NCBI RefSeq assembly: GCF_014650895.1
Contig: NZ_BMVV01000014.1
Coordinates: 1 to 64,000, forward strand
DNA length: 64,000 nt
Source: Streptomyces omiyaensis
GTDB lineage: Bacteria > Actinomycetota > Actinomycetes > Streptomycetales > Streptomycetaceae
Reading direction: 5' to 3'
Notes under the pieces: generated by a model
Databases searched by the model: none
Told to the model about the DNA's origin: nothing
What the model saw: only the letters and a program-made list of their open reading frames with translations
Part shown: positions 34,629 to 43,101 of the stretch, one piece after another
Layout of the letters: every line of letters starts with the position of its first letter
Position numbering within the stretch: position 1 is the first letter of the stretch
Position numbers and translations under genes: made by a program

Positions 34629-35624
34629 ATGACTCGCATCGCCATCAACGGTTTCGGTCGCATCGGCCGCAACGTGCTCCGCGCCCTGCTGGAGCGCGAC
34701 ACCACGCTGGAGGTCGTCGCCGTCAACGACCTCACCGAGCCGAAGGCGCTCGCCCGTCTCCTCGCCTTCGACTCCACCTCGGGCCGCCTCGGCCGCCCGG
34801 TCTCCGTCGAGGGCGACACCCTCGTCGTGGACGGCCGCCGCATCAAGGTCCTCGCCGAGCGCGAGCCGGCCAACCTCCCCTGGGGCGAGCTGGGCGTCGA
34901 CATCGTCCTGGAGGCCACCGGCCGCTTCACCAGCGCCAAGGACGCCCGCCTCCACCTGGACGCCGGCGCCAAGAAGGTCCTGGTCAGCGCCCCCTCGGAC
35001 GGTGCCGACGTCACCCTCGCCTACGGCGTGAACAGCGACACGTACGACGCCGAGCTGCACACGATCGTCTCGAACGCCTCCTGCACCACCAACGCGCTCG
35101 CCCCGCTGGCCGCCGTCCTCGACGAGCTGGCCGGCATCGAGCACGGCTTCATGACGACCGTGCACGCCTACACCCAGGAGCAGAACCTCCAGGACGGCCC
35201 GCACCGCGACGCCCGCCGCGCCCGCAACGCCGCCGTCAACATCGTGCCCACCAGCACCGGTGCCGCCAAGGCCATCGGCCTGGTCCTGCCGCAGCTGGAC
35301 GGCAAGCTCTCCGGCGACTCGATCCGCGTGCCCGTGCCGGTCGGCTCCATCGTCGAGCTCAACACGACCGTCTCCCGCGAGGTCACCCGCGAGGAGATCC
35401 TCGACGCCTACCGCACGGCCGCCGAGGGCAAGCTCGCCGGTGTCCTGGAGTACTCGGAGGACGAGCTGGTCTCCTCCGACATCACCGGCAACCCGCACTC
35501 CTCCATCTTCGACGCCGCCCTCACCCGGGTCGACGGCCGCCACGTCAAGGTCGTCGCCTGGTACGACAACGAGTGGGGCTTCTCCAACCGCGTCATCGAC
35601 ACCCTGCTGCTGCTCGCCGGCTGA
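34629..35624 (+). CDS. gap: glyceraldehyde-3-phosphate dehydrogenase, type I
   Basis: A 331-residue GAPDH. It has INGFGRIGRNVLRALL for NAD binding, Asp34 (AVNDL) for NAD specificity and the active-site Cys152 in VSNASCTTNALAPL. It also has HAYTQEQNLQDGPH and the C-terminal WYDNEWGFSNRV. It catalyses oxidation of glyceraldehyde-3-phosphate with phosphate in glycolysis. GGAAGGGAC precedes ATG. It is a single-gene unit closed by a strong hairpin; Streptomyces often carry more than one gap paralogue. Confidence 0.95.
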   Translation: MTRIAINGFGRIGRNVLRALLERDTTLEVVAVNDLTEPKALARLLAFDSTSGRLGRPVSVEGDTLVVDGRRIKVLAEREPANLPWGELGVDIVLEATGRFTSAKDARLHLDAGAKKVLVSAPSDGADVTLAYGVNSDTYDAELHTIVSNASCTTNALAPLAAVLDELAGIEHGFMTTVHAYTQEQNLQDGPHRDARRARNAAVNIVPTSTGAAKAIGLVLPQLDGKLSGDSIRVPVPVGSIVELNTTVSREVTREEILDAYRTAAEGKLAGVLEYSEDELVSSDITGNPHSSIFDAALTRVDGRHVKVVAWYDNEWGFSNRVIDTLLLLAG

Positions 35625-35641
35625 CCCCGCGTCACCCGTCG

Positions 35642-35677
35642 CGACGCCCCCCTCGGCACCGGCCGAGGGGGGCGTCG
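35642..35677 (+). terminator. gap terminator
   Basis: A perfect stem with arms at 35643-35657 and 35662-35676 (extendable by one pair at 35642/35677) and the loop ACCG lies 18 bases after the gap stop. No U tract follows. Confidence 0.8.
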
Positions 35678-35704
35678 TCAGTGCCGCGTGCCAGCATGTC
35701 GATC

Positions 35705-36361
35705 ATGAGCCGAATCATTTCGTACACCAGCGGCGACCGCGCCGAGGCCGTCGCCTACCTCGGAGCGGCGGACCGCCTCACCGACGAACAGCGGCGCGTG
35801 CTCCCCCTGATCCGCGAGCGGTGCGAGGCCGGCCAGCGCGACCTGGACCACCAGGGCCTCGACTGGGACCTGACGATCCCCGAGGCCCTGGAGCACCTGA
35901 TCGAGGGCCGCGCCGACGCGCCGGGGACCTACGCGGGCAAGGCCTACGCCCGGGCGCTCCAGCACATCATCGACTACTGCGGCTCCGACCCCTCCGACCT
36001 GGGCGTCTACTCCAAGCCCAGCACCTTCTTCGGCCTGCTCGACGAGCAGTTGAAGCAGCACGGCGTCCCCGCCGGCCTGCTGCCGCACGGCTTCCTCTTC
36101 TCCGGCCCGCCGGACGAGATCCCCTTCCCCGTGCCGTACGCGATCGACGGCCCCGACATCGGGATGCTGCCGCTCGCCCAGGCCAAGCCGGCCGTCGACG
36201 CCTACCGCGCGGTCCGGGAGAAGATAGACCCCGACTTCGTCTACGACCTCGATCTCCTCATCGAGAAGCTGCAGTTCGAGCACGACGAGTGGGAGTCCAC
36301 CAAGGCGCGCGGCCTGGACTGGTACCACCACGACACCCTCTTCTTCTCCATCAACGGCTGA
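35705..36361 (+). CDS. hypothetical protein, DUF7691-like
   Basis: A 218-residue, mostly helical acidic protein without signal or membrane segments. The start MSRIISYTSG and later YAGKAYARALQHIIDYCG and LDWYHHDTLFFSING match a family of uncharacterised Streptomyces proteins (DUF7691-like). ATG 35705 or 35696 is possible. Its 3' end overlaps the converging acyl-CoA dehydrogenase gene by 11 bases. No function can be inferred. Confidence 0.65.
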   Translation: MSRIISYTSGDRAEAVAYLGAADRLTDEQRRVLPLIRERCEAGQRDLDHQGLDWDLTIPEALEHLIEGRADAPGTYAGKAYARALQHIIDYCGSDPSDLGVYSKPSTFFGLLDEQLKQHGVPAGLLPHGFLFSGPPDEIPFPVPYAIDGPDIGMLPLAQAKPAVDAYRAVREKIDPDFVYDLDLLIEKLQFEHDEWESTKARGLDWYHHDTLFFSING

Positions 36362-37475
36362 CGGAGAGGGAGTCGGCGACCGGGACGGGGCCGGGGACCG
36401 GGTCCGGCAGGCCGAGCGCGGTGGCCAGGCGGGAGCGGTGCCAGTGGGGCGGGCCGAAGAGCCGCGCGGAGCCGTGGGCCCGCTTGAAGTAGCGGTGCGC
36501 GTCGTGCTCCCAGGTGATGCCGATCCCGCCGTGCAGCTGGATCGTCTCGCCGGCCACCTCGGCGAACGCCTCGGAGCAGACCGACTTGGCGGTGGCCGCG
36601 AGCCGCGTCAGCTCCGGACCGCGCATGCCGTCCGCGGCGGCGAAGGCGGCACCCAGCGCGGCGGAACGCGCCGACTCGACCCGGACGTACGCGTCCGCGA
36701 GCCGGTGCTTCACCGCCTGGAAGGAGCCGATCGGGCGCCCGAACTGCACCCGCTCCCCGGCGTGGGCCACCGTGATTTCGAGGCACCGCGCCGCCGCGCC
36801 GACCTGCTCGGCGGCGAGCGCCGTGCAGGCCAGATCGAGGACGTGCCGCAGCACCCGGCCGCCGTCGCCGTCGGTGCCGACCAGCCGGCCCTCGGCCCCG
36901 GTGAGCACCACCCGCGCCTGCGCCCGGGTGGAGTCCATCGGCACCGTCTCCTCGCGGACGACCCCCGGTGCCCCGCCGGCGACCGCGAAGAGCGACACCC
37001 CGGCCCCCGTCCGGGCGGCCACCAGCAGGGTCCCGGCGCGGGCCCCGTCGAGCACGTGCTCCTTCACCCCGGTGAGCCGCCAGCCGCCCCCGGGTCCGGC
37101 GACGGCCCGGGCCCGGACCGTCCCGGGGTCCCAGGAGCCGCCCTCGGCCCAGGCGAGCGCCGCCGTCGCCCCGCCCGAGACGAGCCCCGGCAGCAGCGCG
37201 GCGCACTCCTCCGCGGAGCCGGAGGCCAGCAGCGCCTGCACCACGAGGACGGCCGAGCCGAGGTACGGGACGGGGCTCAGCTCCCGCCCCAGCTCCTCCA
37301 TCACCACGTGCACCTCCACGGCCCCGCAGCCCGCGCCGCCGTACTCCTCCGGGACGGCGAGTCCCGCGACGCCGATCTGCTCGGCCAGCGGCCGCCAGGC
37401 CGCCTCTCCGGCATGGCGCCGGAGCAACTGCCGCACGGCAGCGCGCAGTTCCTCCTGCTCCTCGGTGAACCTCAT
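36351..37475 (-). CDS. acyl-CoA dehydrogenase (steroid CD-ring operon)
   Basis: A 374-residue acyl-CoA dehydrogenase. Visible FAD and substrate regions are VPEEYGGAGCGAVEVHVVMEEL, ERVQFGRPIGSFQAVKHRLAD and QLHGGIGITWEHDAHRYFKRA. The ITWEHD form is characteristic of one chain of the heterotetrameric ACADs of mycobacterial steroid degradation, such as FadE29-type proteins. The start overlaps the MHS transporter stop (ATGA). It is the last gene of the operon starting at 41889. A partner would be the shorter ACAD at 38874 or the one at 39863. Confidence 0.8.
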   Translation of the reverse strand: MRFTEEQEELRAAVRQLLRRHAGEAAWRPLAEQIGVAGLAVPEEYGGAGCGAVEVHVVMEELGRELSPVPYLGSAVLVVQALLASGSAEECAALLPGLVSGGATAALAWAEGGSWDPGTVRARAVAGPGGGWRLTGVKEHVLDGARAGTLLVAARTGAGVSLFAVAGGAPGVVREETVPMDSTRAQARVVLTGAEGRLVGTDGDGGRVLRHVLDLACTALAAEQVGAAARCLEITVAHAGERVQFGRPIGSFQAVKHRLADAYVRVESARSAALGAAFAAADGMRGPELTRLAATAKSVCSEAFAEVAGETIQLHGGIGITWEHDAHRYFKRAHGSARLFGPPHWHRSRLATALGLPDPVPGPVPVADSLSVSR

Positions 37476-38845
37476 GCCTCTGCTCCCTTCTCGACGGCGG
37501 GTGCGGTGGGGATCGTGGAGGCCACCGGGTCCTCCTCGGACAGGTCCCGGCCCCGGGTCTCGCCCGTGTGCCGGATCGAGAGCGCGGTCACCAGCCCGCA
37601 GCCGACGGCGAGCACCGCGAGCGGGGTGCTGCCGGCGCGGTCCGCGAGCAGCCCGCCGGCGAGCAGCGGGGTGAAGCCGCCGCCGATCAGGGCGGCCAGC
37701 TGATAGCCGAGGGAGGCACCGGTGTAGCGGACCCGGGTGCCGAACAGCTCGGAGAGCAGCGGTCCGAGCGGCGCGTACATCGCGGACTGCGCGATCTGCC
37801 CGAGGGTCATGCCCAGGACGAGCAGCGCGGGCGCCTTCGTGTCGACGAGGGCGTAGACCGGGAAGGCGAGCACGACGGCGCCCGCCGCCCCGCCGAGCAC
37901 GACGGGCCGCCGCCCGACGCGGTCGGAGAGCGCGGAGAAGAGCGGGATGGAGACCAGGCCGGCGAGCGAGGTGACGACCATGCCGGTCATCACCTGCGAG
38001 GTCGTGTAGCCGATGCCGGTGGCGTAGGTGAGCATGAAGGTGCTGATCAGCGCGGTCAGGGCGAAGGGCCCGATGCCCACGCCGCAGGCGAGGGCGAGGG
38101 TCCGGGGCCGGCGCAGCACCCGGGCGAGCGGGGGGCCGGCGCCGCCCCCGCCGCGGCCCTCCCCGGCCGACCGCCGGAAGAGCGGGCTCTCGGTCACCGA
38201 GAGGCGCACGTACAGACCGACGGCCAGCAGCACCGCGCTGAAGAGGAACGGCAGCCGCCAGCCCCACTCCAGGAACGCGGAGCGGGGGAGCAGGGACACC
38301 AGGGCGACGGCGACGGTGGAGAGCAGGAAGCCGAGCGGGGACCCCATCTGCATGAGCCCGCTCCACAGGCCGCGCCGGCGCGGGTCGGCGTGCTCCACGA
38401 CCATGAGGGTCGCGCCCGCCCACTCGCCGCCGATGGCGAGGCCCTGCACGACGCGGAACAGCACCAGGAGGACCGGGGCGGCGACGCCGACGGTCCCGTA
38501 CGTCGGCAGCACGCCGATGAGGAAGCTGGCCACGCCCATCAGCACCATGGTCAGGACCAGCATGGACCTGCGGCCGAGCCGGTCGCCGAAGTGGCCGAAG
38601 ACGGCGCCGCCGAGCGGCCGGGCCACATAGCCGGCGGCGAGCGTCCCGAAGGCGGCGATGGTGCCGGTGAGCGGATCGTCGCCGGGGAAGAACAGCGGTC
38701 CGAAGGCGAGCGCCGCCATCGTGCCGTACAGCAGGAAGTCGTAGTACTCGATGACGGTGCCGAGCAGGCTCGACAGCGCCACCCGGCGCAGCAGCGCCGG
38801 GTCCGGCCGTCTCTCGGGGGCGGGTGGGGAGGGTGCGGCGGACAT
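37472..38845 (-). CDS. MFS transporter, metabolite:H+ symporter (MHS) family
   Basis: A 457-residue 12-helix transporter. ALSSLLGTVIEYYDFLLYGTMAALAFGPLFFP and GAVFGHFGDRLGRRSMLVLTMVLMG are typical of the MHS branch (shikimate, alpha-ketoglutarate, proline/betaine symporters). It sits in the fadE operon, overlapping the downstream ACAD by ATGA and 28 bases after the 38874 ACAD gene. Relatives import carboxylates with protons, so a steroid-derived acid, for example a HIP-like intermediate or a bile acid, is a reasonable inference but is not shown. Confidence 0.8.
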   Translation of the reverse strand: MSAAPSPPAPERRPDPALLRRVALSSLLGTVIEYYDFLLYGTMAALAFGPLFFPGDDPLTGTIAAFGTLAAGYVARPLGGAVFGHFGDRLGRRSMLVLTMVLMGVASFLIGVLPTYGTVGVAAPVLLVLFRVVQGLAIGGEWAGATLMVVEHADPRRRGLWSGLMQMGSPLGFLLSTVAVALVSLLPRSAFLEWGWRLPFLFSAVLLAVGLYVRLSVTESPLFRRSAGEGRGGGGAGPPLARVLRRPRTLALACGVGIGPFALTALISTFMLTYATGIGYTTSQVMTGMVVTSLAGLVSIPLFSALSDRVGRRPVVLGGAAGAVVLAFPVYALVDTKAPALLVLGMTLGQIAQSAMYAPLGPLLSELFGTRVRYTGASLGYQLAALIGGGFTPLLAGGLLADRAGSTPLAVLAVGCGLVTALSIRHTGETRGRDLSEEDPVASTIPTAPAVEKGAEA

Positions 38846-38873
38846 GGTGCTCCCGGGTGCGGTGGGGAGGGGG

Positions 38874-39863
38874 TCAGGGGGCGAGGACGCGGGCGCGGCA
38901 GGAGGCGGGGGTGCCCCAGGCGTCGCGGAGCGGCCGTGCCTTGCGGATCCACAGGGACAGGTCCAGCTCCTCGGTGTAGCCGACGGCGCCGTGGAGCTGG
39001 AGCGCGGTGCGGGCGGCGGCGTGGGCCGCCTCGCCCGCGGTGACCTTGGCGGCGGCGACCTCCCGGGGCGCCGTCCCGCGCGCGGCCAGGGCCAGGGCGG
39101 CGGCGTGCACCAGCGGCTGGGCGAACTCCAGGGCGAGGAGGGTGTCGGCCAGCCGGTGCTTCACGGCCTGGAACGAGCCGACGGGGACGCCGAACTGGGT
39201 GCGCTGCCTCACGTAGGCCACGGTCCGGTCGAGCAGGGCCCGGCCGAGCCCGAGGGACTGGGCGGCGGTGGCGAGGGCCGCGACCTCGGCGGCGTACGCG
39301 GTGGCGGCGGCCACCTCGGGGCCGCGGGCCAGGACGGTGCCGCCGGCGGAGGGCCGGGCGAGGCGCCGTACCGGATCGGCCGAGGGCTGGACGGGACCGG
39401 CGGCACCGGCGAGGCGCAGGGTGTCGTCCTCGGCGACGAACACCGCGTCGGCCGTGTCCGCGTCCAGCGCGTAGGGGCCGGTGAGCGCGGGGACGCCGAG
39501 GGAGACGACCGCCCGGCCCGCGGCGACGCGGGGCAGCCACGCGGCGGACGCGGCCTTGTCGCCGAGCCGGTCGAGGAGGGCCGCCGCGGCGACCGTCTCG
39601 ACCAGCGGGCCGGGGACGGCGTGCCGGCCCAGCTCGGTGAAGGCGACGGCCAGTTCCACCGGCAGCGGCCCCAGGCCCTCGTGCTCCTCCGGTACGGCCA
39701 GGGCGAACACGCCCGCGTCCGCGAGCCGGGACCAGAGGGCGCGCCCGGGGGCGGGGTCGCCGGCCGCCCAGGCCCGCGCGGTCCGGGGCGTCCCGGCCGC
39801 CGTCAGCAGCGCGTCGAGGGCGCGGGCGAACTCCCGCTGTTCGGCGTCGGGCAGGAACCGCAT
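38874..39863 (-). CDS. short acyl-CoA dehydrogenase-like subunit
   Basis: A 329-residue ACAD-like protein, shorter than the 380-residue standard. It keeps FGVPVGSFQAVKHRLADTLL and QLHGAVGYTEELDLSLWIRKA but has a trimmed N-terminal half (VPEEHEGLGPLP). Such short chains pair with full-length partners as alpha-beta heterotetramers in mycobacterial steroid degradation (FadE28/29, FadE31/32/33). ATG 39863 overlaps the stop of the upstream ACAD by ATGA. The assignment to FadE31/32/33 roles is inferred. Confidence 0.78.
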   Translation of the reverse strand: MRFLPDAEQREFARALDALLTAAGTPRTARAWAAGDPAPGRALWSRLADAGVFALAVPEEHEGLGPLPVELAVAFTELGRHAVPGPLVETVAAAALLDRLGDKAASAAWLPRVAAGRAVVSLGVPALTGPYALDADTADAVFVAEDDTLRLAGAAGPVQPSADPVRRLARPSAGGTVLARGPEVAAATAYAAEVAALATAAQSLGLGRALLDRTVAYVRQRTQFGVPVGSFQAVKHRLADTLLALEFAQPLVHAAALALAARGTAPREVAAAKVTAGEAAHAAARTALQLHGAVGYTEELDLSLWIRKARPLRDAWGTPASCRARVLAP

Positions 39864-41032
39864 CACCGGCGTCCCTTCGGCAGGCCGAGCAGCCGCTCGG
39901 CGATGATGTCGCGCTGGATCTCGTTGGTCCCGGCGTAGATCGGTCCGGCGAGCGAGAAGGTGTGGCCCTCGGCCCAGCCGCCGTGGGCGGGCGCCTCCGC
40001 GGCCTCGTCGGAGAGTTCGCCGTACGGTCCGAGGAGGTCGAGCGCGGTCTCGTGGAGGGCGATGTCGAGCTCGGACCAGAAGACCTTGTTGAGGCTGGAC
40101 TCGGCGCCGATCGAGCCGCCCGCGGCGAGCCGTGAGGCGTGGGCGTAGGTGAACAGGCGGTAGGCCTCGGCGCCGATGACGGCGTCGGCGACGCGGTCGC
40201 GCAGGGCGGTGTCGGAGGGGTCGGCGCGCTCGCGCCACAGGGCGGTGAGCCGGTCGGCGGCGGCGGAGAACCGGCCCGGGCTGCGCAGGGTCAGCCCGCG
40301 TTCGTTGCCCGCGGTGCTCATGGCGACCCGCCAGCCGTCTCCGGGGGCTCCGATCACGTCCTCGTCGGGCACGAACACCCCGTCGAGGAAGAGCTCGGCG
40401 AAGGCGGGCTTGCCGTCGAGCCGCCCGACGGGCCGTACGGTGACGCCCTCGGCGCCGAGCGGGAACATGAGGTACGTCAGTCCCCGGTGCGGCCGGTCCG
40501 CCCCGGGGTCGCTGCGGAAGAGGCCGAAGGCGCGGTCGGCGAAGGCGGCCCGGGAGGACCAGGTCTTCTGGCCGCTGAGCAGCCAGCCGCCGTCGGTGCG
40601 CACGGCGGTGGAGCGCAGGCTCGCGAGGTCGGAGCCGGACTCGGGCTCGGACCAGGCCTGGGCCCAGACGACCTCGCCGGACGCCATGGGCGGCAGGACG
40701 CGGGCGCGCTGTTCGTCGGTGCCGTGTTCGAAGAGGGTGGGGGCGAGCAGGTTGATGCCGTTCTGGGCGACCCGGCCGGGCGCGCCGGCGGCGTAGTACT
40801 CCTCCTCGAAGACCAGCCAGCGCAGGACGGAGGAGCCGCGGCCGCCGTACTCCTCGGGCCAGGAGACGACCGACCAGCGGTCGGCGGCGAGTTCGGCCTC
40901 CCAGGCGCGGTGGGCGGCGAAGCCCTCGGCGGTCTCCAGGGAGGGCAGCGGGGCGGCGGGCACGTGGGCGGCGAGCCAGGCGCGGGCCTCGGCCCGGAAG
41001 GCGTCGTCCGCCGCGGAGAAGTCGAGGTCCAT
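39863..41032 (-). CDS. acyl-CoA dehydrogenase, long type
   Basis: A 389-residue ACAD with VSWPEEYGGRGSSVLRWLVF, AQAWSEPESGSDLASLRSTA, LLSGQKTWSSRAAFADR, LTYLMFPLGAEGVTV and the C-terminal AGTNEIQRDIIAERLLGLPKG. The last is the hallmark of steroid-operon ACADs. It overlaps the neighbours on both sides with ATGA junctions. With the 38874 partner it could form a heterotetramer oxidising a CD-ring CoA ester. The closest functional analogue is one of FadE31-33. Confidence 0.83.
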   Translation of the reverse strand: MDLDFSAADDAFRAEARAWLAAHVPAAPLPSLETAEGFAAHRAWEAELAADRWSVVSWPEEYGGRGSSVLRWLVFEEEYYAAGAPGRVAQNGINLLAPTLFEHGTDEQRARVLPPMASGEVVWAQAWSEPESGSDLASLRSTAVRTDGGWLLSGQKTWSSRAAFADRAFGLFRSDPGADRPHRGLTYLMFPLGAEGVTVRPVGRLDGKPAFAELFLDGVFVPDEDVIGAPGDGWRVAMSTAGNERGLTLRSPGRFSAAADRLTALWRERADPSDTALRDRVADAVIGAEAYRLFTYAHASRLAAGGSIGAESSLNKVFWSELDIALHETALDLLGPYGELSDEAAEAPAHGGWAEGHTFSLAGPIYAGTNEIQRDIIAERLLGLPKGRR

Positions 41033-41889
41033 CAGGCTCCGGCCGCCTTCATGGTGTGGATGTCCATACCGCCCAGCGCGTCGCGGGCGGTCTCGGCGTT
41101 GTGCGCGTGCGCGAGGTGGTGCAGTCCGAAGACCGCGTCCATGCCGGTGTGCAGGCCCTGGAGGTCCTCGGCCTGGTTGACGGCGCGCTTGGTGAGCGCG
41201 AGGCCCATCCGGGGCATCTCGGCGATCCTGAGGGCGAGTTCCATCGTCCGGTCCTCCAGCTCGGCGCGGGGGACGACGCGGTTGACCATGCCGACCTCGT
41301 ACGCGCGCCGGGCGCCCATCCGGTCGCCGGTGTAGAGGAACTCCTTGGCGACGCGGGGCGGCATCACCCAGGGGTGGGCGAAGTACTCGACGCCGGGGAT
41401 GCCCATGCGGACGACCGGGTCGGCGAAGAAGGCGTCCTCGGAGGCGACGATCAGGTCGCAGATCCAGGCGAGCATCAGGCCGCCCGCGACGCAGGCGCCC
41501 TGCACCGACGCGACGACGGGCTTGGGCAGTTCGCGCCAGCGCCGGCACATGCCCAGGTAGACCTCCGACTCGCGGGCGAAGCGGCTCTCGGCGCCCTCCT
41601 TGTCCGAGTGGTCCCACCAGAGGCCGGCGCGGCGCTCGAAGGGCAGGTGCGCGTCGCGCTCGGGGGTGCCGATGTCGTGGCCGGCGGAGAAGTGGTCGCC
41701 GGCGCCGGCGAGGACGACCACCTTGACCTCGCCGTCGTCGGCCGCGCGGTAGAAGGCGCGGTCGAGGGCGTAGGTCATCGCGGAGTTCTGGGCGTTGCGG
41801 TATGCGGGCCGGTCCATGGTGACGACGGCGACGGGGCCCCGTCGCTCGTAGCGGACGGGCTCGGTGGACGTGGTGCGGGCAGCGGACAT
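41032..41889 (-). CDS. enoyl-CoA hydratase/isomerase family protein
   Basis: A 285-residue crotonase. Core motifs are RGPVAVVTMDRPAYRNAQNS, AGAGDHFSAGHDIG for the oxyanion strand, KPVVASVQGACVAGGLMLAW and ADPVVRMGIPGVEYFAHPW. An insertion DHSDKEGAESRFARESEVY widens the active-site region. It starts the leftward FadE operon, just downstream of a KstR2-type operator shared with fadE30. It probably hydrates a CD-ring enoyl-CoA or a later acyl intermediate. The TGA overlap (ATGA) couples it to the next ACAD. Confidence 0.8.
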   Translation of the reverse strand: MSAARTTSTEPVRYERRGPVAVVTMDRPAYRNAQNSAMTYALDRAFYRAADDGEVKVVVLAGAGDHFSAGHDIGTPERDAHLPFERRAGLWWDHSDKEGAESRFARESEVYLGMCRRWRELPKPVVASVQGACVAGGLMLAWICDLIVASEDAFFADPVVRMGIPGVEYFAHPWVMPPRVAKEFLYTGDRMGARRAYEVGMVNRVVPRAELEDRTMELALRIAEMPRMGLALTKRAVNQAEDLQGLHTGMDAVFGLHHLAHAHNAETARDALGGMDIHTMKAAGA

Positions 41890-41902
41890 CCGCCCTCCTT
41901 CC

Positions 41903-41920
41903 CTAACAAGTGTTTGGTAG
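41903..41920. promoter_or_regulatory. KstR2-type operator in the fadE30/echA intergenic region
   Basis: CTAACAAGTGTTTGGTAG, or CTACCAAACACTTGTTAG on the minus strand. It matches the AnCAAGnnCTTGnT KstR2 consensus with one mismatch (A for G) and matches a second site at 49355-49372 at 15 of 18 positions. The -10-like TAGGTT (41918-41923) of fadE30 overlaps its right end, as expected for a repressor. It lies between the divergent echA and fadE30 genes and probably controls both operons. Confidence 0.8.
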
Positions 41921-41934
41921 GTTAACGTACGGCC

Positions 41935-43101
41935 ATGAGCAACGTCGAGGAGTTCCGCAGGGAGGTCCGCGGCTGGCTGCGGGCCCACCTCACCGGCGAG
42001 TTCGCGTCCCTGCGGGGCCGCGGCGGTCCCGGCCGCGAGCACGAGGCGCACGCCGAACGCCTCGCCTGGGAGCGGCACATGGCCGCCCACGGCTGGACCT
42101 GCGTGGGCTGGCCGAAGGAGTACGGCGGCCGGGGCGCGAGCCTGGAGGAGCAGGTCGCCTTCCACGAGGAGTACGCCCTCGCGGACGCCCCCGCGCGCGT
42201 CGGCCACATCGGGGAACAGCTCCTCGGACCCACCCTCATCGCCTTCGGCACCCCGGCCCAGCGCGCCCGCTTCCTCCCCCGGATCGTCGCCGTCGACGAA
42301 CTGTGGTGCCAGGGCTACTCCGAGCCCGGCGCCGGCTCGGACCTGGCCAACGTCAGGACCCGGGCCGAGCGGGACGGCGACGCGTGGGTGGTCACCGGAC
42401 AGAAGGTGTGGACCTCGGGCGCCCACGAGGCCGACTGGTGCTTCGTCGTCGCCCGCACCGCACCCGGATCGGCCCGCCACCACGGCCTCTCCTACCTCCT
42501 CGTCCCGCTGGACGCCCCCGGCGTCGAGATCCGGCCGATCGTCCAGCTCACCGGCACCTCCGAGTTCAACGAGGTGTTCTTCGACGGCGCCAGGACCCAG
42601 GCCGCCCACCTCGTCGGCGCCCCCGGCGAGGGCTGGAAGGTCGCCATGGCGACCCTCGGCTTCGAGCGGGGCGTCTCCACCCTCGGCCAGCAGGTCGGCT
42701 TCCGCCGCGAACTGGAGGCCGTGATCGACCTGGCCCGGCGCAACGGCGCCGCCCGCGACCCGCTCGTCCGCGACCGGATCGCCCGCGCCTGGACCGGCCT
42801 GGAGACCATCCGCTTCAACGCCCTGCGGATGCTGAGCGGCGTCGCCGCCGGAGCGCCCGGCCCCGAGGCCTCCATCAACAAGATCTTCTGGGCCACCTGG
42901 CACCGCGAACTCGGCGAACTCGCCATGGACGTCTGCGGGGCCGACGGCATGCTCGCCGCCGGGGAGCCGTACGACCTCACCGACTGGCAGCGCCTCTTCC
43001 TCTTCTCCCGCGCCGACACCCTCTACGCCGGCTCCAACGAGATCCAGCGCAACATCATCGCCGAGCGCGTCCTCGGCCTGCCCAAGGAGGCCCGCCCGTG
43101 A
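41935..43101 (+). CDS. fadE30: acyl-CoA dehydrogenase FadE30
   Basis: A 388-residue ACAD. Typical motifs include GWPKEYGGRGASLEEQVAF, CQGYSEPGAGSDLANVRT, GQKVWTSGAHEADWCFVVART, and a C-terminal AGSNEIQRNIIAERVLGLPKE. FadE30 of mycobacteria dehydrogenates the CoA ester of 5-hydroxy-HIP, one of the first CD-ring steps. The order fadE30-ipdF-kstR2-fadA6 here follows the Mtb Rv3560c-Rv3559c-Rv3557c-Rv3556c order. ATG 41935 with the -10 TAGGTT eleven bases upstream suggests a leaderless message. Confidence 0.87.
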   Translation: MSNVEEFRREVRGWLRAHLTGEFASLRGRGGPGREHEAHAERLAWERHMAAHGWTCVGWPKEYGGRGASLEEQVAFHEEYALADAPARVGHIGEQLLGPTLIAFGTPAQRARFLPRIVAVDELWCQGYSEPGAGSDLANVRTRAERDGDAWVVTGQKVWTSGAHEADWCFVVARTAPGSARHHGLSYLLVPLDAPGVEIRPIVQLTGTSEFNEVFFDGARTQAAHLVGAPGEGWKVAMATLGFERGVSTLGQQVGFRRELEAVIDLARRNGAARDPLVRDRIARAWTGLETIRFNALRMLSGVAAGAPGPEASINKIFWATWHRELGELAMDVCGADGMLAAGEPYDLTDWQRLFLFSRADTLYAGSNEIQRNIIAERVLGLPKEARP

